Positions 31,301 to 43,300 of a stretch of 60,000 nt of DNA are shown here, one piece after another (the stretch's first letter is position 1; each line of letters opens with the position of its first letter). The stretch is from Membranipora membranacea (taxonomy: Eukaryota; Bryozoa; Gymnolaemata; Cheilostomatida; Membraniporidae): assembly GCA_914767715.1 (NCBI GenBank), contig OU612074.1:1629501-1689500 (forward strand). The letters run 5' to 3'. A program made the translations under genes and the position numbers. The notes under the pieces are model-generated. The model was not told where the DNA came from. It worked only from the letters and a program-made list of their open reading frames with translations, and did not search any database.

Positions 31301-34300
31301 ATTCATCTGCTCTACTTGTAGTGATCTGAAGTTGATTATAGCCATGCATATAGTAGTGTCCTGAGACTTGCTGAGTTGAGTCAACATGATGATTGTTCCA
31401 GGAGAATGCCTTTCATGACGTTTCTCACTGTTCTTATAAGTCGTTCCCAGCATCCCCCCATATGACTAGCAGACGGAAAATTGAATTTAAATTGACAGTG
31501 CTTAAACTTCAAATAGGTTTGGGTATCGATGTCCATCATATCCTTTAGTGATTTCTTGAATTCATTTCTTGCTCCGACAAAGTTGGTACCCTGATCGGAA
31601 AGGATTGTCTGTACCGGTCCACAGATAGATGTGAAATATCGGAAACTGTTGATTAAGCTGTCAGTCGACATATTCTCGATAGTAGCTTTAGATGAACACC
31701 TCTGCTTGCTAGGCATGTGAAAATGAGTTCATACCTCTTGATTTCCTTTCGTTCATCCTTACAGCTGAAGGGGCCAAACACGTCCATTCCAACATGTGTA
31801 AAGGGTGGTGAGGGTTCTGTTCTGGTGGTAGGTAGTGTAGCCATCTTCTGAGTCATATGTTTTCATGTCATTGCATTTCACACAATCATGAATCATCGTG
31901 ATCAGCATGCGAGTACCTTGGCCAAAAAGAAAAACACCACTAGCTCGGATATGATTCATAGTCGTTTGCTTTCCTTGGTGAACTACTTCTGCATGCTTAT
32001 AGCGGGCATATATTTTTGTCGAAGAGCTGAACTAGGCATGATAACCGGGTGTCTGCTATGATAGAAGCCCAGAAAACATTCTAGCCTTCCACCTTCTCGT
32101 AAGAGTCCATCCTCTGCATTGATGATTGGGTCTAGTTTCAGAAGTGGGTGACGCTTAGAGAGGGGTACGTCTGAGTGTAGTTTTTCTAGTTGCTCAGAAA
32201 AAAAATAGGACTGCTGGAGTAGTTTGAGTAAAGTGATGAACACTGTTGTGCTGTTAGGATGAATATCTTCCTTTCTGTGTCGTGATCCGAACCTGAAAAT
32301 GTAGCTCATGATAGATGTGATTTTCGTCCAGCAGGTGAACTTGTCAAATAGTGGCAGTATCTGATGCTCCTTTTCTGTAGATGTAGCATGTACAAAGATG
32401 TTCTTGATTTCTGGATCGTCAGCGTTGAGAGAGAATGACCTTACTGGTTGATCTAGCATACTGCACTGCACTGCTGGGTTTACATTAGTAGAAATGTAAT
32501 GCCTTTGTTCTGCAGATGAGGAGTCCTTGATTCTCTGCACACAGTTGCAGACAAATGTATGGAATGCCTCCGCTTCATTAGCTATATAGCCGAGAACTGT
32601 TACAGAGTACGACCAGAAATAGATTTTCAGGTCCTGATATTTCAGCTCCCTTTGCAGAAAGTCCGAGAGTTTGACTGAGAGTGTGGCTTCTTGTAGTTCG
32701 AGCCAAGGTATAGTTACTGCCTTCTGTGAAGCGACACGAGACTAAGACGTGACGAGTGAGGCGGAAACTTGAGTGAGCAATGGTTCCATTATCCTCAGGT
32801 ATGCGCGGGTGCCATAGGCATATGAGCTAACATCAACAAACTTGTGTAGTTCCACCAAAGAGCCGTTGTACTGCAGATCTTTGCTGAAGAAGCATCTGGG
32901 TACCTTGAAGAAGTTGAGATCTGGCAGATTGGCTAACCATTTCTTCCTGTGATATATCCAGATGAGACCTTGCGCCTGGTTCACCACAGAGTTAGAACTT
33001 ACATCTTTGGTAGATGGACCGTCACATCCGGGTACTCGAGCCACGTCCGAGTCATTGCAAAGGAACTTATGCAGTGTGAGATTGTCCTTTTTTATGAGTG
33101 CCTGAGCATCATGAATCAGTTGAATAGCTTTAGCCGGTGTTGATGAAGCGATCAGGCCATCGTTGACCTAGAAGTTGTTCTGAGTGAAAGCAGATGCTAG
33201 GGGGTACTCAGCAATGTTGCTTTAGGCTTGGGGAAGAGGTTGCTCCAAATAACTGTATGTTCATATGGTAGTCGATGATCTCATCTGTGCCATTTTTACA
33301 CCACAGAAACTTGATAAACTTCCTGTGATCTTCAGTTACACGAAACTGGTGGAACATCTTTTGGATGTCGCAGGTAACTGGGAACTTGTCTTTCCTGTAT
33401 CTGCAAAGGAGACCTGCCAGATTGTTGTTAAAGTTGAGACCTTGGAGCAGTTGTTTGTTGAGTGATTGACCTTGATAGACAGCACAGCTTTCCTGGTTTC
33501 TGAGATTGGAACACGCCGTGGTTAGGTATGAACCAGCCCTCTCCTGTAGTTGTACATGGTTGAGCTTCAAGATTATGTCCTTCATAAACTCTCTGTATTT
33601 GTCATCCAGATGAGGACCTGCCGATAACTTCTTCTGTATACCTCTGAATCTATGCATGGCATAAGACCTGTTGTTAGGGGGGTTGGGTATCTCTTTAAAT
33701 GGTTGTGGCATCTTATAGAAGCCATTTACGGTTGAGACTGACTCATTCATCATTTTGAGGAACAACACATCGTTTTGGGACATAGGAATCCCTTCCCTCA
33801 GTACTTAATTCCTCCTGTAGATATTGCATCTCTTCTGAGTTCAGTTCTTCCGTGGTAATTTGGTTGCAAATCCTCAGCTGACTGGTGGAAGCAGAGTTGA
33901 GTCGAGTTAAAGAGCCTTTCACTTGTGAGAGAGGGTTGGATGCTGCGAGGCAGTTGAAGCCGATCAGAAGTGCTATGTCACTGGACTGCAGTGAAGAAAC
34001 CTTGTCAGTCAGAGAGTGGAGATGTTTCCAACGCTTGGCTGTTTTAGGAGTTGGGATGTGTAAACGGTTGCCTGGGATACAAGCCTGAGAGTAGATCTGC
34101 GGAATGAGAATACTTATCTGACATGCTATCAATGAGTGCATATACCAAGATCTCCTGCTCCGGGTTCTCTAAGGAAGAAGAAACACAGGCAGGATCATTG
34201 TTGTAAGCCCTAGGCCGTTTCCAGAGCTGATGCTGTGAGTCACTGCTGCTTCAGAAGAAGATACATTATCCGCTGATTCGGATGTCTTCTTCTCAATAAG

Positions 34301-37300
34301 ATGGAAGGTAGCATGATCTCCATCACAGCGAGTACACTTCCCATTTACAAAGCATTTATCCTTACTATGACCCTTTCTTAGGCAGTGGAAACATAGATTC
34401 TTCGATTTGATAACTTCCTGCTGCTGAAGGCGAGGTATTTTGGAAAACTTTTGACAGCCTGAAGTGTTGTGAGAGTCCTGAGACTTACAGGAGTGTGGCA
34501 GATTTTTCTTTGGAGATTTAGCAGGAGACTGAGTGGGTTAGCTAGTTGAGTAACTGGAAGTCTGAGCTGGATTGCTAGCAGAGTAACTTGACCGCACAGA
34601 GAGATCAGCAGTAGTGTTGAGAGTCGTCGATGACTTGGTGGTAGAAGGTTTCTTCTTTCAAGGGTTCGTCGAAGCTTTGGTGAGAGCATCTATAGAGGTA
34701 GTATTGCTGGTAGCTAGGAAGGCTTTTTTCTTGACCAAGGCTGCATACTCATGGAAGGTTGGATGGCGTTTATGATCATAGCGTGGGCTCAATAAACCAG
34801 TAGGAAGAGTGTTAGGAAAACCTTATTCTCACAAGGATCGCTCAGCTTCTGAAGTTTTGATACCGCAGACATTGTGACGATGCATTGTTCAAGAAAGTTG
34901 GAATATTTCTGTAGGCCTGCTAGAGAGTTGAGGCCATAATTCCAGTCGATCTCGGAATGCTTCTGTTAAATCAAACGGGTCACCGTACTTCTCATCTAAT
35001 CTCTGTTTGGCCTTGCTATAGGCATCAGCTGTATCTTATGAACATATACATTTCACCAGGAGATCAGGATCGTTCCTATTGTAGTAGGACTGCAACCGTA
35101 GAACAAGTTGAGGTTTGCTGCCACTGTAGGGTTGGTCGAGCTGAGCTAGCTCCTCCTTCAGCATCGGGATGCACCATCGTGTGAGACTGTCTAGGAATCG
35201 CTGTTGTGGTGACATGATTGGTTTGGTAGTGTGAAGGCTGATACTGAGAACTGTTGGAGTTAACACCGCTTATTTGAGAGACAAAATGCACTTTTACGCA
35301 GGGGCAAGGCGCACGGTGTATAGCATTGACAATTACAGTGATGAGGGGTTGTGGTAACGATAGCAATAATAACACAATGGATAATGTGTGTTAATGTACA
35401 CATAATATAAGCGCGCCTGCCACTTGACCAGCCGGTCGTGGGTTCGAACCCCAATTGGGACCCAAAAGTCGTTTCGACTTTGACTGATCACACAGTCCCT
35501 TTGGATCAGGACTGAAAACAATGGAGGTCTTATATGTGTACAACAACACCACGTATGCAGATAAAAGAACCCTCCTGTATGGTAAAGCTCTATACAGGAG
35601 GATGCTGTCATCAGCCACTGCAGCTCCGGCCTTCCTAGCAGCACCTCTGTGCAGTCCTCATCTACCTAGATGGACAGCAACATTATTATTAATATAATGA
35701 CACGCACTGAATGCACTAATAAATGCAATATAACAGTGTATCAGCATGTAAGTATACAATGAATGTCAGAAAGCAGCGATTAGTTGAGTGCAGGCAACTC
35801 AAACAATGCATGAAATGAGCAATGCATATAATACAATGTACATATTGTGTATTTTACTGTGATATGGTTTGATCTTACCAATTATCTAGAGAGCAGGTAT
35901 CATCAGATATGTGTATATTAGAGAGAGTACTAGAGACTTGAGACTGGCAACCAGCTATCACCAGCGATTTCAACTCTCCTATTTTGTCAGAGTGTCACGA
36001 CGGTAGATCTGATCAAATGGTAGTACTACTGCTGCAGCGTCGGGTACAGGCTTGAGGAAAGTAGTGTAGTATACTGCAACAGAGATTGGTCGATCGGCAT
36101 TGGCTGAGCGGATGGGTACAGCGTAGACATGCGAGTAAAGTAGAGTAGCGAGGCAGCGTTGTGTCACGTCATCTTCTCCTAATGTGATTACTGTATCGGA
36201 TAGTTATGTTTTATCCTGTGAATGATGCAGGTGTGAGAGTGCTAAGAGTTTTATTTAACATCTCCAGTAATCTGGTAATCCTGTAACCTGGATTGTTTCG
36301 TTTCAAGACATGTGTGAATGGTATAAGCGTTTGCAACAAGATTGACATTATGCAAAAAGGAGATCATAATGGCATTGTATGGAAAAGTTATATTTATATT
36401 TATTTGTTTTTCTAGAAAGTTTACCGATAACAGGGTAGTTAAAAAGTAACTTGTTGACCTCTACACACAGTTAAATGCACAAAAAAAAGGGGTTATACAT
36501 AAATAAATGACGATGTTCTAGAAATGGGAATGTAAGTAAGTTATATATGTCTTTATAGAAATAGAAAATGATATATATATATATAAAATTATTGTTCTTG
36601 TGACAATTATTATAAAAAGTATTAGTTAAAAGATAGTAGGCTGTCAGCCGTTTTGCATTTCAGTCTGAAATTGTGCAGCACATTTAAGAGAGCTGTTTTG
36701 CCAAAATGTGTCCTAAAATAGGGTTTTATTACTGAACATCTACTTCTAAGGGAGCGTTGGTGTTTTTTGGACTTTTGCATCTCAATCAATCTCATCGATC
36801 CCTCAGTGCATTTTGTAAGTTTCAGTGGTTTGACATAATTGATGTGCTTATGGTGTTGCGCAACCAGGGAGGCTGCCAACTCGTCATTGTTTCAGTGCAA
36901 CAATGTTTGCCCCATCACTCTCATGCTTACACTCTAAGCCAAACCAGTGCAGGGAGGTTTGCTTTCCATCAACTCATCGGCGCAACATCGCTAATCGTCA
37001 AGGCACCCACCCCTCGTGCCATAGTTCACGACTCAAATTCACCACATTGAGCATAGTACAACTCATTCACAGGTCAGAGAGATGACTTGTTTGCGCTACA
37101 GCCAGTGGGCTGACTGTGATCTCCTGTCTCGCTCTGCCTGCCTTTTATGCAATGGCCAAGCTTTTATTCCTATGTTTGTAATGCCTTAAATCTAACTCAG
37201 ACTCACTTTGATTTTTCACCTGCAGAGATTAAACTACTTTAATTTGAGTATTAAAGGCATAATCCCGCTTAGCCTTCTACCCTGAGCAGTTTGCTAATCA

Positions 37301-40300
37301 TCACTTAATCCCCTCAATCTAATCCTTACAAGGATTATAAACAAAGGAATTAAATGCTGGCCAACTCCACAAAACAAAGTGAGTGTGTTAAACCGCAGCT
37401 TACAAGCAATAGGATTACTTAGCTTTTGTCTTCACACAGTGCTGTTGCCAGATCCATGCAGATGCGCTTTCTGCCTCATGTACTATGCTTTTTGTGGCTT
37501 GTTTGAGTTCTCTGCCTGACAGCCCATCTCTAGTCAGAAATTTGGTAGCTGATCTAGCCATGAATCCACGGCAGCCAACTTCCACTGCGAATAATTCGCA
37601 ATTCCAACCTTTGTCTTGGCATTGTGTCACCAGATCTTCGTATCTTGTCAGTTTTCTCTCACGCGCGTTTGAGAGATTTTCTTCCCAAAGCACCGTCAAT
37701 TCCATCAGTATTAGTGCTTTTTCTTTGTCAGACAACAATTAAGTCTGGTCTTTGATTCGTGATCACAATATGCTGTGGCATGCTGAGCTGCTCTGTGAGG
37801 TCGCATCTCACCTGCCATTCTCCGCTATTCATCAATCCCTTTTCGCGCAAAATCTTTTCACGCGCTTCACCACCAGCATTAGCATATTTACAGATCTCCG
37901 TGACATATTTACACAACACTTTCGGGACTTGATTATGCCTATACATGTAATTTCCCAGGCTCTGCAGGCAATTCGGCAGGACATGTCAAAGTGTGCCCTC
38001 GGTCGAGCACTCGGCTCATTTCGAGTTCTCGGTCAAATTCCAGCGTTCCAGGTTCGCCGGGGTCGGCAGTTGATCATAAGCTGCACCAACCAGAAAGCTG
38101 ATCCTTTGTGCCTCCATCGACCACATGTCTGTCCATTTGAGCTGACGCTGCTCAACAGACTCCCAACAAGTCTACCTACCTTGTTGGGCTTGGCCTACAG
38201 CTTGTGTCTGGCGGCGCTCCTCTTCCATCTTGCGCACCTCATCAACTACCATCTCCCATCTAACCTTTGGGCTTTCCTTTGATGCATATTGAGAATTAGC
38301 GTCAACAACACTTATTTACGACAAGGTTGCATGAATTAAAATCTGAGTATTCTCATCATTTCCTTTTACATTGACTTTTGATAAAGAGCTGTGAACGCAA
38401 TCTGTCAATCTTCTTTTGAAAAGCTTCTGATTACAAAGAATGAGAACTGTGTCTTCGTGTTTTACATTTTCTTTCATATGAGTCTTCCCTTGGCTGTGGT
38501 TCTTGTAAAATGTTGGTTTTAATCAACCTCTCTATGTGTTTTACCAGCTTTCATAATATCATTCCAAAATATTACAGCAGTTTGTTTCACCTTGTGATAC
38601 TAGATTTTATTTATTTGTAGAACATGGTGTGTAAGACAACATATACATGGGATTATAAAGTAGGCATACTGAAAATAAAAAAGGGTTGCGATGCCAAAAA
38701 ATGTGGCGTTCAATCTGCTACATGCGTGCACCCAAACTACAAATCAGATTCCCAATGCGAGTACTGCTGCAGTGAAGACAAATGCAACATCGATCCTGAG
38801 TCAAAATACAACGAAAAAAGAGGAGGTGGGTAAAAAAGTTTGATCGATGGTGTGGAGTGAAAAAGAGCACATGTGTCAGACACTATCTACTTTTAGTAGG
38901 CCTTTTATTATTAGGATTACTGGTAGCAATTAGTAGAAACGGAAGACTCACTTAAGTTTACCTATGACTTTACTAACGTCACTTCAACAGAATAGACAAA
39001 ATCATAATGCATGTTATCTTAGGCCCTATAATGTTCCCTCAAACACATAATGCTAAACTTCTAAAGTTATAAACTTAGATTCAGTTCAAATTGAAAAAAA
39101 TGGTATTATGTATTTGTCTTCAGTATTAAGCAACCTTGGCGATCCAATTAATGCACAGGCATATCACTTATGACAAACGTGTATCATGTTTTAGAACGAA
39201 AACTTCTAAAACGTATTGATGCAAAAAAGGATGGGTTAGGTGTCATTCTGAATTGCTCAATGTCTATTTCAGAGAATTATTGTCGTATCGGGGAGGTGAA
39301 TCTCAGAAATGAGTTGTGCGTCAGCATCAATATGAAAGGCACGGCAGCTAGACATCACGAAGGTTTGTGCCAAAAGAGAGGAATGGAGTTGCTGAAACCA
39401 ATGACCGCATCAATGAATGATGAGCTGAAAAGTTGGTTGGCAAGAAATGGCGGTGATGGCAAGTTAATCAAGGAGAATATTTTCATAATAATATGACTTC
39501 TGATTCCGAATTGCAATGTTAAAACATCATGATAACCAACGGTCTGAGCTTAATGAATTTAGTTGTTATCTCTTGTGGTGCTAGCCTTTACTATTTAATC
39601 GTTGTTGCTTAATCTAGTGTCCACGATGGGCGTTCGTCTCGGCTTATATTGGAATATAAGTGATCCTAATCGCCTAGCTAATACTCAGAGCTTCTGGAAG
39701 GAAAGAGTCCCAACAAGATCAGGGTGTATATATACTGACAAGAGCGGATGGATTTTGATGAACGATTGTCAAAATCATGAAAAACGATTTGCCTGTGCAA
39801 CAGCGCTGAGGAAAGGTTTGTTCACTCTAACGCAGTCAAATAAACAAAAATCCTGACCCTTAATTTGATACTAATTGATGATTTATATATTTACATAAGG
39901 CAGTTATATAAAGACCAAAGCATTCCGAGACAAAAAACTGGATCTTAAAGTGAATCGTTCGTAAACAGCTTAATATCTGAAAGAAAAATGACTTCAGACA
40001 AATTCTTGTAATTCCAACCATCCCTCCCTAGAACTACTAAGATTATTCTATTATTCAGTCATAAGCAGCAAATAATTTTATTTTCAAAGATACAAAAAGT
40101 AAAGCAGCAATTTATCAATTGCTGCTGTCACATGATTCTATGAAAATTGACAACTAACTGCATATTCGTTGCCTTAATATTTATATCCTGGTTAACAGGC
40201 AGCTCAGTTTTTTGTTGACGTTGTATCTCGCTATAACTGTCAAACGAGAAAAATACAAAGTATTCTCGAGAGTTCTAAGCTTTGCTAAACTGGCTGATTA

Positions 40301-43300
40301 TGAAGTTTTTGCTTTATGGTGAGCTACAGTTGACCAAAACCGCCAATTTGTCCCACGTAATATCCCCAGCGCCTGTAATTATAGCTGTAGCTGCAAATCA
40401 TACTTGTTCTCTTTTGAGTGGCGCTTTTGGTCGACCAAAACCGCCAATAAACAATTCTTATTTCAGACAGGTGAGCACAACTCCTACCATAAATAGACTG
40501 ATCATGTGATATATACCATTTGTAACTTCCTCAGGACAGGAAACCTTGCCAGTGCTAGGTACTGCTGACTAGTGCTTTGCAATTGAGCTTGTAATTGTTG
40601 GTAAATAGAAACATGGCTAGTGCTTATGCTTTCTATGATCGATGCCAATTATGTGACTGTTATTACATGGGATCAGCCAACTATAGCCATGGATGTGGTC
40701 ATCCAGCATCTCAACATTGATGTCAGTCAATGCAAGGATTTCAAGAGAGGATTGGAAACGAGCTGTAGACTAAGGTTTTAACTAACAATAATATGTTTGG
40801 GCAGTATTATTATGATTTTAGACATTAACTCTCACAGAAATTAATGCTTGTTACTCAGTCTATGATCAATGTCTGTCACCTGAGGCAATTGCTAAAAAAC
40901 TCCCATGCCTCATGGAAATTTGGTATTGAGAAGCTGTTGTGGTGACAAGGATAGGTATTTGGCACTAACAATGCATATGACTTACCAGTACCCCTATCTT
41001 GACTATAAACATGGCCATTCCACAACATATCAGAGAAATTATGGAATGAAAGTTGCAACAGCACATTGAATCAGCTTATAGGCCTGTTTTATGCCTATAC
41101 TGGTCATAAGGACATTAAATTACCACATATTTGTCAATAATGTGGCTCATAATGCAAGATAAAACACAGATTAACCACAACCTACCTCTGTTTAACAACA
41201 AAAATGTTCCATTTCTATCAAGAATTAAGCAATAAATCATTCACATGTCACCATATTTATAAACCATCTCATCTGAAGTCCAGACCAAGAATGCTCTGTT
41301 TGTTAAAACTTATCTATGGTTTGGGATATGGAGATCAACTGAAATAGGATTATGTTACTGGGCTAACTGGCCAAAGTACCTAAACTCCCTCTAAACATAT
41401 ACTGTTGGATGCTCTGACACCCTCAGATGAAGTGGGATTCCAGGCTGATGAATTGCTCTCATTGTCTGAAAATATATAGCGGTTCAACTTAGATTCTTTG
41501 TATGTAAAAAGGAGGTGAATAACAACTGTTGATTGGCTGCTTACTGATGTTATAACATAGAAAACTTTTTTATTGCCATGGGCATACAACGCTTAATGGT
41601 GACACACATGGATCATAAATTACAGCTTGTTTCCAATCCCCTCTTGAAATCCTTGGTCAATGCAGGACAGGTTTCACAATATTATTATAGTATACTAAAC
41701 TAGTAAGTATATGTATATAGTTATTATGTATGTATGATCAAGGAGTAACAGGTCATCCCTGATAGTCACTTGTACCTAGCACTGGCAAGGTTCCCGGTCT
41801 TGAGGAAATTACTTATAGTCAATGACACATGATCAGTCTATCTATGGTGGGAGTTGTGCTCACCTCTCTGAAATAATAATTCTTTATTGGCGGTTTTGGT
41901 CGACCAAAGCCAGATAGTTATCCAAGCACGTGTTTTTGTTGTTGACTAGTTATCAAATTAGACAATCCTAACAAATTTACCTGTTTTGTTAAGATTCAGC
42001 CTATTATTGTTGATGACCAATAGCATCCTCTCATAACTCACAACACTGACTGTCATTGGTCACAATATAAAGTAGCTAGTCAAGTGCATACATTTTGTTT
42101 TCATTTCCTTTCAGACCACACATTTTTTTAGTATTAATTTTGTACTGTCTACTCCAGTTAAACTTAAGTGAAGGAAAATAGAAACCTAACAATTCCAAAG
42201 GTAGGTCCGCTACAATTTAACAAAGCTCGGACCAAAGACTTTGAAACATATTTAATGTTAGTCCAACAGGAATATAGTTCCTTGTCTGGATTCTCACTTT
42301 CTGTGACTGAGCACATTTTCAGATCTTGATGATGCATGGGCACTTGTAGCCTGTCTTGACAGTCAAGGGCCCCTGGGACTTACATGCCTCTACTTTGCCA
42401 ATGGGGTGTTTGATACTGGACATGGAAAATGTAAAGGCATGTATATAAGAGTCCCAGGGGCCCATGAATCGATTGTAATTGTTTAAAGTGTATTTCACCT
42501 CAGTTTGATATTTTAGTACTAGTACAAACATGAAATTATTTGGGGTCAAATATACCTTTTTAGCCCTTCCTAGTGACTGGAGATGCTCTCAGAGCTTCTG
42601 CAGTCGGGGCTCCGCCCCGTACCCCGTTGGGGGTCTCATACCGCCCCTCAAACTACCAGGTGGGTGACTCAGGTGCTTGGTTGTGGTGCAGTATCGCCGT
42701 AAAATGGAATCTCCCTATTTTGTATTTAGATTACTTGGCAAGTATGGTCAACTGTAGCTCACCATAAAGCAAAACTTCATAATCAGCCAGTTTAGCAAAG
42801 CTTAGATCACTTGAGAATACTATTCTCGTCTGACAGTGTTAGAGAAATACAACGTCAACAAGAAAACTGAGCTGCTTGTTAACCAGGATTTAAATATTGA
42901 GGCAACGAATATGCAGTTGATTGTGAATTTTCTGAGAATCATGTGATAGCAGCAACTGATAAATTGCCATATGACTTTTTGTATCTTTGAAAATAAAATT
43001 GTTGTTGTTTATGAAGTTTGATAGTTTTTGGCATTTGTTAGATCACACAAATCGAACCTTTTACGGACTGAATAATAGAATAATCTCAGTTTTTTATGTG
43101 TCATCCACAAGTGATACTATCGAAAGATTAAGCGCAATAAAAACTCTGATTGCTTTTTTCTAATCAAACATAAAATTGGTTACCAATTATTAAAAAAACT
43201 CAATCTTTTGAGACAATTTCGCTAAAATTTACCAAAGTGATTTGCTATGATTTGAAGTTTGTTTTAAACTACTGCTGCCACTCATGCAAATTTGTGCTCA

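Larger units (their letters stand above)
30880..35290 (-). mobile_element. BEL/Pao-like LTR retrotransposon, decayed internal region
   Basis: The minus-strand order is SAP-like gag start, CCHC knuckles, DUF1758-type protease, RT, RNase H, zinc/linker, integrase, integrase C-terminus. This is the Pao pol arrangement. Frameshifts and stops are frequent. Catalytic residues of both RT and RNase H are replaced. It lies within the Ly6 intron of cassette 1, antisense to the gene. Confidence 0.88.

Noticed and set aside
29188-36391. Definite LTR pair of the Pao-like element
   Set aside because: The repeats lack clear TG...CA ends, an adjoining PPT or primer-binding site and a target duplication. I kept them as direct repeats only.
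36757-37050. ORF of 97 codons on the + strand
   Set aside because: It runs antisense to a LINE 3' end and a retroelement fragment and has no motif of its own.
40282-40509. ORF of 75 codons in the palindrome arm
   Set aside because: It lies in an inverted repeat whose partner arm does not keep the frame, and no domain is visible.
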